Shown here: positions 52,965-62,087 of the stretch, one piece after another
How the letters are laid out: every line of letters starts with the position of its first letter
Numbering within the stretch: the stretch's first letter is position 1
NCBI GenBank assembly: GCA_020638875.1
Contig: JACKHS010000001.1
Location: 411,354-475,353, forward strand
DNA length: 64,000 bases
From: Planctomycetota bacterium
GTDB lineage: Bacteria > Planctomycetota > UBA1135 > GCA-002686595
Direction: 5' to 3'
The notes under the pieces: model-generated
What the model was told of the DNA's origin: nothing
Databases searched by the model: none
The model's input: only the letters and a program-made list of their open reading frames with translations
Position numbers and translations under genes: made by a program

Positions 52965-54941
52965 TCACGCCGGCTCCACGTCGACGCGCGTCGAGTAGTA
53001 CGTCGTGCCGTCGCCGAGGTCCGAGAGGTCGTCGGCGTTCAGCGCGTTGAGCGGCAGCCCCTCGGGCGTGTCGGCGGCGCGCGGCATCCCGTCGACGCGC
53101 ACGAGCCCGGGCGGCACGTCGGCGTCGAGCGTCGCGGCGAAGGTCAGGGCCGCGAGATCGTTCACCAGTCGCACGGGCCGCCCCTCCTCCACGCCGAGCG
53201 CGCGCGCGTCCGCCGGGTTGAGGTGGCAGCGCGCCGGCCCGCGCCGCGCGAGGTGCAGCGGGCTGTACGAGTAGGTCGAGTTGTGCGTGTGCTTCGACGG
53301 CGCCGAGACGAGCGAGAAGGCGCGCGCGCCGCCCGTGGGCCGCTCGGGCACCCAGGTCGCCATCGGCGGGTGGCCGGCGGCGGCGAGCGCGGCGCTGTGG
53401 AGCTCGACCTTGCCGCTGGGCGTGCCGCGCTCGGCGGGCGGCGCGATGCGCGTCGGCTCGCCCGCGAGCAGGGACGCCGTCGCGGCGGCGCCGTGGCGCG
53501 CCTCGGCGTCGCGCACGAGCTCCTCGGCGAGCCGCTCCTCGTCGACGTCCCAGTCGCCGGGCAGCGCGAGCGCGCGCGCGATCGCGCTGAACGCGCGCAC
53601 GTTGCTGCGCGGCCCCGTAGGCGCCGCGACGGCCCGCCGGCCGAGCTGCGCGACGCGGTGGCCGTAGCTGCGGTAGACGTCGGTGTGCTCGACGAAGAAG
53701 GTCGCCGGCAGCACGACGTCGGCGAGCTCCGCCGTCTCGGTGCGCACCTGCTCGTGCACGACGACGAAGACGTCCTCGCGCGCGAGGCCCTCACGCACGG
53801 CGCGGCTGTTCGGCAGCGTGACGGCCGGGTTGTGGCCCCACACGAAGACCGCCTTGAAGCGCCCGGCGCACAGCTCGCGGCCGACCTGGATCTGGTGCAC
53901 GACCTCGGGCGGCCGGCCGCCGCGCAGCTCGGGTCGCGTCACGAAGGCGCGGTCGAAGCCGAAGACCTCGGCGCTCTCGTAGTGGACGCGGTCAGCGTGG
54001 CCGAGCACGGCCGCGAGCGTGCACACCGCGCGCATGCCCATCGCGCCGTTCGTGCGCCGCGTCCAGCCCGAGCCGGTGCGCAGGAACGGCCGCCGCGCCG
54101 CGCGCAGCACCTCGCCGAGGTCGAGGATCTCCTCGGGCGTGAGCCCGGTGACGCGCGCGGCCTCCGCGAGCGTCGGCGCGCCGCCGAGGTGCGCCTCGAG
54201 CTCCGCCGCGCCGACGCACTCCGCGGCCAGTCGCGCGCGGTCGACCCAGCCGCGCTCGAACGCGAGCCGCGCGAGGCACAGCGCCAGCGCCGCGTCCGTG
54301 CCGGGCCGCAGCACGAGCCCGCGGCCGCCCAGCTTCTCGAAGGCGCGCAGCGTCTCCGTGCGCCAGACGTCCACGACGCGCACCGGGGCGCCGCGCTTGG
54401 CGAGGCGCTGGAGCTGCGGCTGCAGGTGCTGGATGGTGCGCTTGACGTCGCTGCCCCACACGACGAGCGCGTCGCTCTCCTCGGCCGTCTCGACGTCGGG
54501 GCCCACCAGGCGCCCGAGCACGGCCGCGTAGCCGGCGCTCGACGTGTTGTCGCAGACGCCCGCGTCGTGCGTGCAGGCGCCGAGCGCGTTCATGACGCGC
54601 AGCGGGAAGTTCGCGGCGAGCAGGCCCATCGAGCCGGCGTACTGCAGCGCGAGGATCTCGCGCCCGTCGAGCGGCTTCACCGCCGCGGCGATGCGCGCGA
54701 GCGCCTCGTCCCAGCTCGCCGAGCGCAGCGCGCCGTCCGCGCGCACGAGCGGCGTCACCAGTCGGTCCGGCGCGAGCATCAGCTCGTGCGCGACGCTCGT
54801 CTTCGAGCACAGCGTCCCGCGGCTGTAGGGGTGCGCCGGGTTGCCGCGCAGGCGCACGAGCCCGCCGGCCGCGTCGGTCTCGACGAGCACGCCGCACGCG
54901 TCGGGGCAGTCGAGCGGGCAGGCCGTGGGGTGGAGCGCCAT
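52965..54941 (-). CDS. Molybdopterin-dependent oxidoreductase (COG0243/BisC type)
   Basis: 658 residues, cytoplasmic (no Tat signal). The N-terminal [4Fe-4S] ligands are in CPLDCPDACGVLV (C-x3-C-x3-C) and the fourth in SRGTLCSK. The molybdopterin-guanine-dinucleotide fold is evident: LQYAGSMGLLAANFPLRVMN, VVWGSDVKRTIQH, KAVFVWGHNPAVTLPNSRAV, ELADVVLPATFFVEHTDVYR and the C-terminal SAPSKHTHNSTYSY. A Cys in AGVCDNTSSAGY sits where the metal ligand is usually found; no TGA is used here. Substrate not predictable; relatives reduce or oxidise oxo-compounds. The TAGAAT element lies 7 nt upstream of the ATG. Confidence 0.9.
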   Translation of the reverse strand: MALHPTACPLDCPDACGVLVETDAAGGLVRLRGNPAHPYSRGTLCSKTSVAHELMLAPDRLVTPLVRADGALRSASWDEALARIAAAVKPLDGREILALQYAGSMGLLAANFPLRVMNALGACTHDAGVCDNTSSAGYAAVLGRLVGPDVETAEESDALVVWGSDVKRTIQHLQPQLQRLAKRGAPVRVVDVWRTETLRAFEKLGGRGLVLRPGTDAALALCLARLAFERGWVDRARLAAECVGAAELEAHLGGAPTLAEAARVTGLTPEEILDLGEVLRAARRPFLRTGSGWTRRTNGAMGMRAVCTLAAVLGHADRVHYESAEVFGFDRAFVTRPELRGGRPPEVVHQIQVGRELCAGRFKAVFVWGHNPAVTLPNSRAVREGLAREDVFVVVHEQVRTETAELADVVLPATFFVEHTDVYRSYGHRVAQLGRRAVAAPTGPRSNVRAFSAIARALALPGDWDVDEERLAEELVRDAEARHGAAATASLLAGEPTRIAPPAERGTPSGKVELHSAALAAAGHPPMATWVPERPTGGARAFSLVSAPSKHTHNSTYSYSPLHLARRGPARCHLNPADARALGVEEGRPVRLVNDLAALTFAATLDADVPPGLVRVDGMPRAADTPEGLPLNALNADDLSDLGDGTTYYSTRVDVEPA

Positions 54942-56689
54942 GGCGCGGATTCTAGCCGCGCGCGGGCAGACGGCAAGGCGCGCGCGGGCCGCGGCGGGCG
55001 CGCGCGGCGGCGCCGGGTCCGCCGTGCGCGCTCGGGCAGGCGGCGCCAGGCCCACAGCGCGACGGGCGCGAGCGCGACGGCGAGCACCTCGTGGGACCAG
55101 GGCACGGCCTCGAGCGCGAGGTGCAGCCCGCCCACGCCGACGATCACCGGCATCGACAGGAACATCAACGCGAGGTTCGAGCGCGCCTCGCGCTGGCTGA
55201 ACTTCTCGGAGAACGGCAGGTGCGAGAACCAGCCCAGGATCCAGACGCCGGTCACGAACGCGCCCTCGCCCGCCGCCACGACGCCGACGAGCTGCGCCGG
55301 CTCCGCCAGCGCGGCGACGGCCACGACCAGCAGCGCGAGCGGCACCGCGAAGAAGCGCACCAGCGCCGCGCGGCGGGCGCCGCGGACGACCTGCCGGCGC
55401 TCCTCGTCGTCGAGCACGTCGAAGACGCGCTGCGCCTCCCAGGTCTCGCTGAAGCGCGCCGTGTCCCAGATGCTCGGCAGCAGGAACAGCGCGAGGTAGG
55501 GCATGTACTCGATCATCGGCAGGAACGCCGCGGCCTCGGCCCGCCCCGGCCGCATCACGATCATCACGATCGGCACGATCATGAAGCCGAGCATCGGCAT
55601 CGTGCGCAGCTTGAAGCCGCGCTCGGAGCCGGTCAGCGCCGTGAAGAAGCCCCATCCCGCGCGCTCGAGCTCGCCGCGCGCCAGGCGTCGCGCGAGCCGC
55701 CCGGTCACGCCGTGTCGCCGCGGGTGCTTGCGCGCGCGGCCGCCCGAGGACTCGATCTCGGCCAGGCGCGCGAGGAAGCCCTCGCGCGAGAGCCACGCGG
55801 CCCAGACGACCAGCGCGAGCGTCACGCCCAGCCCGGCGAGCAGCACGCCGAGCTCGGGGCCGCGCGCGCCCTCGCCGCGCAGGAGCTGCGCGAGCGCGCC
55901 CGGTGCGCAGGACGGCCACAGGTAGCGCAGCTCCGGCCGCTCGAGCAGGCGCTGCAGCTCCTCCGACTCGGCGACGAGCCGCGGGCCGAGCTGCATGCCG
56001 AGGTAGAACAGCATGAACGCGCCCACCTGCAGGTAGACCATCGCGTCGCGGAAGCGCGAGAGGTCCAGCGTCTTGAGCGCCGTGAGGTACAGCACGAGCA
56101 CGCCGGCCAGCGCGAGCGCCGCGCTCTGCAGCGCGGCCAGGAGCAGGCACGGCACCATCGTCAGCGGGCCGAAGGCGACGCTGCCCAGCACGAGCGGCCC
56201 GAGCGTCAGCGCGCCGAGCAGCGCGAGCACGTAGGTCCCCACGTGCGTCACGCGCAGCGCGATCACCGTGCGGTCCTCCACCGGCAGCGGCGAGAGCAGC
56301 CGCACGTCGTCGGTGTCGAGCAGCGCGGCCGAGAAGTCGACCAACAGCGGCAGCAGCAGCAGGATCAGCGCGCTCGTGCCGTAGAGCGTGACGAAGCTCG
56401 CCGGCTCCTCGTCGAGGAACGCGAAGGCCCCCACGCCGACGCCGAGCGCGAGGTACAGCACGACCATCATCGCGAGCCCGGCGTTCTTGAGCATCCCGAT
56501 GCTGGACTCGCCGCGCGTCTGGCGGCTCTCGACGACGAGCTTCGCCCGCAGCAGCACCTCGAGCTGGTACGGGTCCACGCGCAGCGCGCGCTGCAGCGGC
56601 AGGAACACGCACGCGACGCGCAGCAGGAAGCGCACGCCGAAGGGCTCGTCGCCGTCGAGCTGCCAGGCCGGGCGTCGCCTAGGCGCCAT
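54779..56689 (-). CDS. ABC exporter permease, polytopic, with doubtful C-terminus
   Basis: Open frame of 636 residues. About a dozen hydrophobic segments are visible, for example MLKNAGLAMMVVLYLALGVGVG, LYGTSALILLLLPLLVDFSAAL and FMIVPIVMIVMRPG, arranged in two halves separated by a polar stretch. It is the membrane partner of the ATPase encoded next to it: its ATG lies within that gene, overlapping the stop by 11 bp. The last 55 residues or so become Arg-rich and overlap the molybdopterin gene on the same strand. A TAG at 54951-54953 in another frame would end it just before that gene, so a small indel near 55000 is likely. Substrate unknown. Confidence 0.72.
   Translation of the reverse strand: MAPRRRPAWQLDGDEPFGVRFLLRVACVFLPLQRALRVDPYQLEVLLRAKLVVESRQTRGESSIGMLKNAGLAMMVVLYLALGVGVGAFAFLDEEPASFVTLYGTSALILLLLPLLVDFSAALLDTDDVRLLSPLPVEDRTVIALRVTHVGTYVLALLGALTLGPLVLGSVAFGPLTMVPCLLLAALQSAALALAGVLVLYLTALKTLDLSRFRDAMVYLQVGAFMLFYLGMQLGPRLVAESEELQRLLERPELRYLWPSCAPGALAQLLRGEGARGPELGVLLAGLGVTLALVVWAAWLSREGFLARLAEIESSGGRARKHPRRHGVTGRLARRLARGELERAGWGFFTALTGSERGFKLRTMPMLGFMIVPIVMIVMRPGRAEAAAFLPMIEYMPYLALFLLPSIWDTARFSETWEAQRVFDVLDDEERRQVVRGARRAALVRFFAVPLALLVVAVAALAEPAQLVGVVAAGEGAFVTGVWILGWFSHLPFSEKFSQREARSNLALMFLSMPVIVGVGGLHLALEAVPWSHEVLAVALAPVALWAWRRLPERARRTRRRRARPPRPARALPSARARLESAPWRSTPRPARSTAPTRAACSSRPTRPAGSCACAATRRTPTAAGRCARRRASRTS
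54949..54954 (-). promoter_or_regulatory. Putative -10 element (TAGAAT) for the molybdopterin oxidoreductase gene, leaderless type
   Basis: On the minus strand TAGAAT ends exactly 7 nt before the ATG at 54941. It contains the TAG discussed as a possible stop of the upstream permease gene. Confidence 0.55.
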
Positions 56690-57494
56690 CGCGGGCCTCG
56701 CGCGGCGTGAGCGCCAGCGCGTCCATCAGGAGCTGGATGCGCTCGTCGGGCGCGCCCGCGCCGGTGAGCTTCGAGAACAGCTTCTCGAGCGAGCCCTCGT
56801 TCGAGCGGTGCGCGAGCTCCTCGAACGTCCCGTCGGCCGCGATGCGGCCCTGGTCGAGGATCACGATCCGGTCGCACACGCGCTCGACCACGTCCATCAT
56901 GTGCGAGCAGTAGAAGATCGTGCGCCCCTCGTCGGCGAGCCGCCGCAGCAGCTCCTTGATGAAGATCGTCGAGTCGACGTCGAGGCCCGACAGCGGCTCG
57001 TCGAGGAACAGCACCTCGGGGTCGTGCAGCAGCGCGGCGCAGAACATGACCTTCTGCTTCATGCCCTTCGAGTACGTCGAGAGGCGGTTGTGCGCGCGCT
57101 CGCCGAGGCCGAAGACGTGCAGCAGCTCGACCGTGCGCGCCTCGATCAGGTCCTCGTCCAGGCCGTGCAGACGCCCGACGAGCTGCACGAACTCGAAGGC
57201 CGTCAGGCCGTCGTAGAGCACCGCGCTCTCGGGCACGTAGCCGATACGGCGCTTGACCTCGCGCGGCGCCGCCGCGACGTCGATGCCGGCCACCTCGACC
57301 TCGCCGCCGAAGAGGTCGAGCATGCCGGTCAGGATCTTGACCGTCGTCGTCTTGCCGGCGCCGTTCGCGCCGAGGTAGCCGAACACGGTGCCGGGCGCGA
57401 CTTCGAGGTCGATGCCGCGCAGCACCTCCTTGCCCGGGTAGCGCAGCGTCAGCCCGGAGCAGCGGATGGCCGGGCGCGGGGCCTCGGCGCTCAT
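56679..57494 (-). CDS. ABC-2-type transporter ATP-binding protein
   Basis: 271 residues. Walker A GANGAGKTTT, Q-loop region RRIGYVPESAVLYDGLT, signature LSTYSKGMKQKV, Walker B VLFLDEPLSGLD and switch His in IFYCSHMMDVVERVC are intact. It belongs to the exporter group (CcmA/NatA-like) with a C-terminal extension of about 50 residues. It forms a unit with two small lipoproteins upstream and the permease downstream; its start overlaps the preceding stop (ATGA) and its stop overlaps the permease start. Confidence 0.9.
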   Translation of the reverse strand: MSAEAPRPAIRCSGLTLRYPGKEVLRGIDLEVAPGTVFGYLGANGAGKTTTVKILTGMLDLFGGEVEVAGIDVAAAPREVKRRIGYVPESAVLYDGLTAFEFVQLVGRLHGLDEDLIEARTVELLHVFGLGERAHNRLSTYSKGMKQKVMFCAALLHDPEVLFLDEPLSGLDVDSTIFIKELLRRLADEGRTIFYCSHMMDVVERVCDRIVILDQGRIAADGTFEELAHRSNEGSLEKLFSKLTGAGAPDERIQLLMDALALTPREARDGA

Positions 57495-57931
57495 CCCTCG
57501 CTCACCAGCGCCGGCCGGCGCGCGCCCTCGGGCGCGAGGTCGCGCAGGTAGCCGCGGCGCTTGAGCCGCAGCGTGCCCCCCTCGTCGAACACGAGCACCA
57601 GGCCGTGCAGGCGGCTGGCGACGTCGTCGTAGTTGAAGCTGGCCGAGCTGCTCGTGTCGGCGAGCGGCACGCTGATGCTGACGCCGTACTCGCGCTGCTT
57701 GTCCCAGCCCCACGCGAGCGCGAAGCGCTGCGCGCCGACCTCCCAGGCGAGCACCGGCGCGCCGAGGCGCTCCAGGCACGAAGCGAGCGTGGCCTCGCCC
57801 TCGACGAGCGCGGCGTCGTCCTCGGGCGCGACCTCGCTGTGCAGGTCGTGGCGCTCCCACGAGAGCTGCACGCAGGACGCGGCGCCCAGCACGAGCGCGA
57901 GCACCGCCGCGCTGCGCAACGGCGCGCCCAT
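57491..57931 (-). CDS. Small lipoprotein, hypothetical
   Basis: 146 residues. The signal ends VLGAASC-VQLS, a plausible lipobox. The mature part (ATLASCLERLGAPVLAWEVG, REYGVSISVPLADTSSSASFNYDD, RLHGLVLVFDEGGTLRLKR) has the size and strand pattern of small periplasmic alpha/beta lipoproteins related to the SmpA/OmlA fold. It shares ERLGAP-type and FDE-type phrases with the next upstream gene, so the two may be distant paralogues. It is linked by ATGA overlaps both to that gene and to the ABC ATPase gene. Confidence 0.65.
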   Translation of the reverse strand: MGAPLRSAAVLALVLGAASCVQLSWERHDLHSEVAPEDDAALVEGEATLASCLERLGAPVLAWEVGAQRFALAWGWDKQREYGVSISVPLADTSSSASFNYDDVASRLHGLVLVFDEGGTLRLKRRGYLRDLAPEGARRPALVSEG

Positions 57932-58314
57932 CAGTCCTGGAAGGGCATCTTGTACGACGCCTCGTCCGCCTCGAACGTCCCGCTCAGGTGCGTGAGCACG
58001 TCGTTCTCGTCGAAGAAGGCCCACACGCGGTCGGTCTTCACGTCGCTGTTCACGAGCGTGACGATCAAGATCGTGAACGCGGCCGTCTTGCCGGTCGAGT
58101 GGTCGTAGCGCCACGCCGAGCGGCGGCCGAGCTGCACGACGTCGGACGGCGCGCCCAGCGCGTCGAGCACGTCGTCGGCGGTGCTCTGCCCGGGCGCGAG
58201 CGCCTGGATCTTGGCCTCGTCGAGCGAGGTGTTGAGCTGGTTGCGCGAGAGGAAGCACGCGGGCGTCGTCGCGAGCGCGAGCGCGGCGGCGAGCGGCAGG
58301 AGGCGTCGGGTCAT
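57931..58314 (-). CDS. SmpA/OmlA (BamE-like) lipoprotein
   Basis: 127 residues. The lipoprotein signal ends ALATTPAC-FLS. The mature domain reads LNTSLDEAKIQALAPGQSTADDVLDALGAPSDV, then RRSAWRYDHSTG and VWAFFDENDVLTHLSGTFE, which is the pattern of the SmpA/OmlA domain (short helices, a G-x-P turn and a three-stranded sheet). BamE itself belongs to the outer-membrane beta-barrel assembly complex, but many family members lie elsewhere. It heads a four-gene unit with the ABC exporter. TAGAGT lies 7 nt before its ATG, inside the end of the upstream glycosyltransferase gene. Confidence 0.78.
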   Translation of the reverse strand: MTRRLLPLAAALALATTPACFLSRNQLNTSLDEAKIQALAPGQSTADDVLDALGAPSDVVQLGRRSAWRYDHSTGKTAAFTILIVTLVNSDVKTDRVWAFFDENDVLTHLSGTFEADEASYKMPFQD

Positions 58315-59426
58315 GGCGCAGACTCTAGCAGGAGTCGCTCCAGCCGTCCCAGCCAGGCGTCCAGTCCGCGGTCCGCCACCAGGGCGCGCAGCGCGGCGCG
58401 GTCCGGCGCGCCGGCGCGCAGGCGCGCGAGCTCGGTCGCGAGCGCGTCGGCCAGCTCGCGCGCGTCGCCGTCCGCCGTGACCACCGACCCCCGCCGCCGG
58501 CCCGAGGTCAGCGCGCGCCCCGACCGCGTCGCTCGCGAGCACGAGGGCGTACGCAGGCGAGCGCCTCGAGCACCACCAGGCCGCACGGCTCGCGCCGGCC
58601 GGGCAGCACGCACAGGTCGGCGCCAGCACGCGAGGTCGAGGCCGTCGAGCTCGGCGCGCACCGCGACGGCCTGTCCGCGCCCAGCCCCAGCTGGCCGCGC
58701 GCGCGCCGCCCAGCGTCGCGCGTCGCGCGGCCCGGCGACGACCAGGCGCCAGGGCTCGCCGGCGAGCCGCGCCAGCGCCTCGAGCAGCCGCGGCAGGCCC
58801 TTGAGGCGGCGCGTTGCGCCCGACGAACGCGAGCAGCGGCGCGTCGCTCGCGCCGCCGAACAGCGCGTCGAGGCGCGCGCGCGCCGCCGGCCGCGCGGCG
58901 GGCGTGAAGCGCGCGAGGTCGACGCCGTTGGGGCACGCAGACGAGCCGCGGCGCGCACTCGGGGTAGGTCGCGAGGGCCTCGCGCTCCATCGCGCGCGAC
59001 ACGCACACGACGCGCCGCGCGCCGCCCGCGTAGGCCGCGCGCTCGAGCGCGAGGAAGGCGCGGTGCCGGCCCGCCGCGCGCTTGCCGAGCGCGGCGAGCG
59101 TGCCCGCGTGCGTGCCGCCGTGCGCCCACAGCACGTCCACGCGCGCGGCAGGTGCCGCACCCCGACCGTCACGTCGCAGCGCGCGCGCGCGCGGCCGCGT
59201 CGAGCAGGCGCTCGGCGAGGTCGCGCTCGCGCGCCCGCGCGTCCAGCCGCGCGGGCGCACGGCCTCGAAGCGCCCGGGCGCCGCCTCGCCCGCGCGCGGC
59301 CCGGCGACGCCGAAGGCGCGCATCGTCGTGCCCGCGCGCCGCGAGGAAGCCGGCGAGCTGCGCGAGCGCGCGCTCGGCCCCGCCGCGGCGCGGCTGCCAG
59401 CGGTCGATCAGGAAGCCGACGCGCAC
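58311..59426 (-). pseudogene. Glycosyltransferase, GT4 family, broken by several frameshifts
   Basis: One GT-B glycosyltransferase is spread over all three minus frames. The start is GTG 59426 with VRVGFLIDRWQPRRGGAERALAQ, the usual first glycine loop. Then come ARRVVCVSRAMEREALATYP, GVDLARFTPAARPAARARLD, LKGLPRLLEALARLAGEPW with RLVVAGP (donor site), ADLCVLPGRREPCGLVVLEALA (E-x7-E region) and the C-terminal GLDAWLGRLERLLLESAP to the TGA at 58311. At least six frame changes occur within 1.1 kb. All motifs survive, which argues for sequence errors in CG-alternating DNA rather than decay. The start overlaps the DUF2238 gene by 19 bp. Confidence 0.6.
58322..58327 (-). promoter_or_regulatory. Putative -10 element (TAGAGT) for the OmlA-like/ABC exporter unit, leaderless type
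   Basis: On the minus strand TAGAGT ends exactly 7 nt before the ATG at 58314, with no Shine-Dalgarno sequence. Confidence 0.5.
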
Positions 59427-60040
59427 GCCGCGCTCCCCGGCCACGGCCCGCGCCGCAACACCTGCCGCTCGTGCACGCGCCCGAGCAGCGCCAGCGACGC
59501 CGACGCGCCGACGAGCGCGAGGAACATGTCCCACTGCGTATCCCACTCGTCGCCCTGCGTGCCGAGGAACGCCTCGGCGCCCGCGCCGAACGCGAGCGCG
59601 GCCCACCACTCGACGAGCTCGTAGAAGGCCGAGAACGCGAGCGCGCAACAGCCGGCCTGGAACGCCAGCCAGCCGCCGCGCAGCGGCGTGAAGCCGCGCA
59701 GCACCTCGCGCGCGAGCAGCGCCGGCACGAAGCCCTGCGCCAGGTGGCCGAGGCGGTCGTAGGGGTTGCGCTCGAAGCCGAGCAGGTCGCGCGCCCAGAA
59801 GCCCGCCGGCACCTCGGCGTAGCTGTAGCGCCCGCCCACCATCAGCACGAGCCCGTGCAGGAAGAGCAGGAAGTAGAGCAGCGGCGTCGCCGGCCAGCGC
59901 CTGCGCGTCGCGACGAGCAGCGGCGCGCCGATCATCACGGGCACGGTCTCGAGCACCCAGGTGCCGAGGTCGCTGGGGCCGAAGAAGGACCAGACCAGCA
60001 CGGCCGCCGTGGCGACGAGGTAGAGGCCCGGCAGGCGCAC
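59408..60040 (-). CDS. DUF2238 (YjdF-family) membrane protein
   Basis: 210 residues, about six membrane helices. The family block YAEVPAGFWARDLLGFERNPYDRLGHLAQGFVPALLAREVL, followed by ALAFSAFYELVEWWAAL and FLGTQGDEWDTQWDMFLALVGA, is characteristic of DUF2238/YjdF. Function is unknown; conserved Arg, Asn, Asp and His in the RNPYDRLGH motif could bind a ligand or metal. The GTG at 60040 starts 4 bp after the preceding gene's stop, and the end overlaps the broken glycosyltransferase, so the three are probably one unit. Confidence 0.85.
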   Translation of the reverse strand: MRLPGLYLVATAAVLVWSFFGPSDLGTWVLETVPVMIGAPLLVATRRRWPATPLLYFLLFLHGLVLMVGGRYSYAEVPAGFWARDLLGFERNPYDRLGHLAQGFVPALLAREVLRGFTPLRGGWLAFQAGCCALAFSAFYELVEWWAALAFGAGAEAFLGTQGDEWDTQWDMFLALVGASASLALLGRVHERQVLRRGPWPGSAACASAS

Positions 60041-60044
60041 GCCC

Positions 60045-61187
60045 TCACTCCCCCACCGGCAGGAGTTCGGCGCGCAGCGCCGCGCGCTCGGCCGAGCGCT
60101 CGGGCGTCTGCCGGTCGATCACGTCGTTCGCGGAGTCCCACAGCGAGAGGTAGCCGAACAGCGCCCAGCCGCCGTAGCGCTGCTCCGCGTCGCGCAGGCG
60201 CCGCGTGACGAGCGCCGGCTCGCCGGCGCGCGCGCTGATGCCCATGCGCACGTCGACGTCGCGCGCGTAGTCGTCCCACGCGACGCAGCGCGGGCCGTAG
60301 CGCTCGGGCGCGGCGGCGTAGTTCATCGGCATGAGCGCGTCCACGAGCCCCTCGTCGATCCAGCGACGCCAGTCCTGGAAGTGCCGCGCGGCCGCCTCGG
60401 GGTCGGGCCCCACGGCGGCGCTCAGCACAGCGCGCGGCGCGAGCTCGCGCTGCGCGGCGCGCACGTCGCGCACGAGCTCGGTCACCTGGTCCGCGCGCCA
60501 CGCGTCCCACGCGCGCGGCGCCGCGTCGGGCGTCGCGCCGCTCGCGGCGTGGAAGAGGTCGAGCGTGCGCGCGTCGCGCGGGTAGTCGGCCCCGTCCGGC
60601 CCGTCCACCAGCTCGTTGGGGAAGCGCACGTAGTCGAGGTGCAGGCCGTCGACGTCGTAGCGCGCGAGCACCTCGCGCACCACGCCGACCACGTGCGCGC
60701 GCACCTCGGGCAGGCACGGGTTGAGGCTGACGTAGAAGCGCTCGCTGTAGGGCTGCGGCCGCCCGGCCGCGTCGTACCACAGCCACTCGGGGTGCGTGTT
60801 CACGACGTGCTCGGCGCACGCCGGCGGCCCGGGTCCCCACCACGCGGGCGTCACGTTCATCCACGCGTGCAGCTCGAGGCCGCGCGCGTGCGCCTCCTCG
60901 AGCGCGACGGCGAGCGGGTCGTAGCCGGGCGAGCGGAAGTCGAACTGCTCCGCCCACGGCTCGAGCTCGGACGGGAAGAAGCAGGTGGCGTTGCCGCGCA
61001 CCTGGAAGAGCAGGCCCTCGAAGCCCGCCGCGTCGGCGTCGGCCACGACGCGGCGCACGTCGGCCTCGCCGCGGAAGTCCCAGCGCGTCACCCACAGGAG
61101 CCGCGCGGGGGCCTCGTGCGCGCGCGGCGCGGCGCAGCCGAGGACGAGGGGTGCGAGGAGCAGCCAGCGGCCGAAGCGGGTCGTCAT
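60045..61187 (-). CDS. GHL10-type glycoside-hydrolase-like lipoprotein (YngK family)
   Basis: 380 residues. The lipoprotein signal ends LLAPLVLGC-AAP. The body is a TIM barrel of the GHL10/DUF187 family: LLWVTRWDFRGEADVRRVV, GFEGLLFQVRGNATCFFPSE, YDPLAVALEEAHARGLELHAWMN, RYDVDGLHLDYVRFPN (signature, with likely catalytic Asp), SAAVGPDPEAAARHFQDWRRW and LVDALMPMNYAA. Homologues are predicted surface glycosidases, some acting on peptidoglycan-like or amino-sugar polymers. The ATG at 61187 has TACCCT 7 nt upstream. It is divergent from nagB, which could use amino sugars released. Confidence 0.88.
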   Translation of the reverse strand: MTTRFGRWLLLAPLVLGCAAPRAHEAPARLLWVTRWDFRGEADVRRVVADADAAGFEGLLFQVRGNATCFFPSELEPWAEQFDFRSPGYDPLAVALEEAHARGLELHAWMNVTPAWWGPGPPACAEHVVNTHPEWLWYDAAGRPQPYSERFYVSLNPCLPEVRAHVVGVVREVLARYDVDGLHLDYVRFPNELVDGPDGADYPRDARTLDLFHAASGATPDAAPRAWDAWRADQVTELVRDVRAAQRELAPRAVLSAAVGPDPEAAARHFQDWRRWIDEGLVDALMPMNYAAAPERYGPRCVAWDDYARDVDVRMGISARAGEPALVTRRLRDAEQRYGGWALFGYLSLWDSANDVIDRQTPERSAERAALRAELLPVGE

Positions 61188-61194
61188 CGGCGCG

Positions 61195-61200
61195 AGGGTA
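61195..61200 (-). promoter_or_regulatory. Putative -10 element (TACCCT) for the GHL10-like gene, leaderless type
   Basis: On the minus strand TACCCT ends exactly 7 nt before the ATG at 61187. It is about 100 bp from the oppositely directed element before nagB. Confidence 0.5.
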
Positions 61201-61300
61201 GCGCAGCGGGCGGGTCGCGCGCACGCGCTCTCCGCCGGGCGGGCGCGCGCCGGGCGGCCGATTGCGGGGGCTGGTGGGCGCGCTCGCGCGCGGGCCGGGC

Positions 61301-61306
61301 TAGGAT
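61301..61306 (+). promoter_or_regulatory. Putative -10 element (TAGGAT) for the nagB gene
   Basis: TAGGAT is followed by 10 nt and then the ATG at 61317; the largest spacing in the set, without a Shine-Dalgarno sequence. Confidence 0.4.
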
Positions 61307-61316
61307 CCCCGCCCCG

Positions 61317-62084
61317 ATGCCCACCGTCCTGCTCACGAGCGCGCCCGTGCCGACCTTCGTCGTGGACGACCCGCGCGACGCCGCGCTGGCCCTGGCCGAC
61401 CAGGTCGCCGCGCTGCTCGCGCGCCCGCAGGGCTGCGTGCTGGGGCTCGCGACGGGGCACACGCCGATCCTGACCTATCGCGAGCTCGCGCGCCGCGCGG
61501 ACGAGGAGGGCCTGAGCTTCGCGCGCGCGACGACGTTCAACCTCGACGAGTACGTCGGCCTCGCGCCGACGCACCCGGCGAGCTTCCGCAGCACGATGCA
61601 GCGCGTGCTGTTCGACCACGTCGACCTCGACGCGGCGCGCGCGCACCTGCCGCACGGCGACGTGCCCGAGGAAGAGCTCGCCGCCGAGTGCGCGCGCTAC
61701 GAGGCCGCCATCGCCGCGGCCGGCGGCATCGACCTGCAACTGCTCGGCGTGGGCCGCAACGGCCACCTCGCGTTCAACGAGCCCGGCTCGCCGCGCGCCT
61801 CGCGCACGCGCGTGGTCGAGCTCTCCGCGTCCACGCGCGCGGCGAACCGCCCCGACTTCCCGCCCGGAGAGGAGGTCCCGCGACGCGCGCTGACGATGGG
61901 CCTCGGCACGATCCTCGAGGCGCGCCGCCTGCGGGTGCTCGCGTTCGGCGAGTCCAAGGCCGAGGTCGTGCGGCGCCTGTTCGACGAGCCGGTCGGGCGG
62001 GACCTGCCGGCGAGCTTCCTGCGCGAGCACGGCGACGTGGAGCTCTGGCTCGACGCCGCGGCCGCGGGCGACCTCGCGGGCTGA
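61317..62084 (+). CDS. nagB: Glucosamine-6-phosphate deaminase
   Basis: 255 residues, close to the usual 240-266. It converts glucosamine 6-phosphate to fructose 6-phosphate and ammonia. Motifs are VLGLATGHTPILTYREL (phosphate loop), ATTFNLDEYVGL (catalytic Asp), the substrate block LLGVGRNGHLAFNEPGSP (catalytic His and Glu) and ALTMGLGTILEARRLRVLAFG near the C-terminus, with the Lys in GESKAEVVRRL. The allosteric tail of E. coli NagB is absent, as in most non-enteric forms. The GT4 gene starts 3 bp after its stop. Confidence 0.95.
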   Translation: MPTVLLTSAPVPTFVVDDPRDAALALADQVAALLARPQGCVLGLATGHTPILTYRELARRADEEGLSFARATTFNLDEYVGLAPTHPASFRSTMQRVLFDHVDLDAARAHLPHGDVPEEELAAECARYEAAIAAAGGIDLQLLGVGRNGHLAFNEPGSPRASRTRVVELSASTRAANRPDFPPGEEVPRRALTMGLGTILEARRLRVLAFGESKAEVVRRLFDEPVGRDLPASFLREHGDVELWLDAAAAGDLAG

Positions 62085-62087
62085 GCC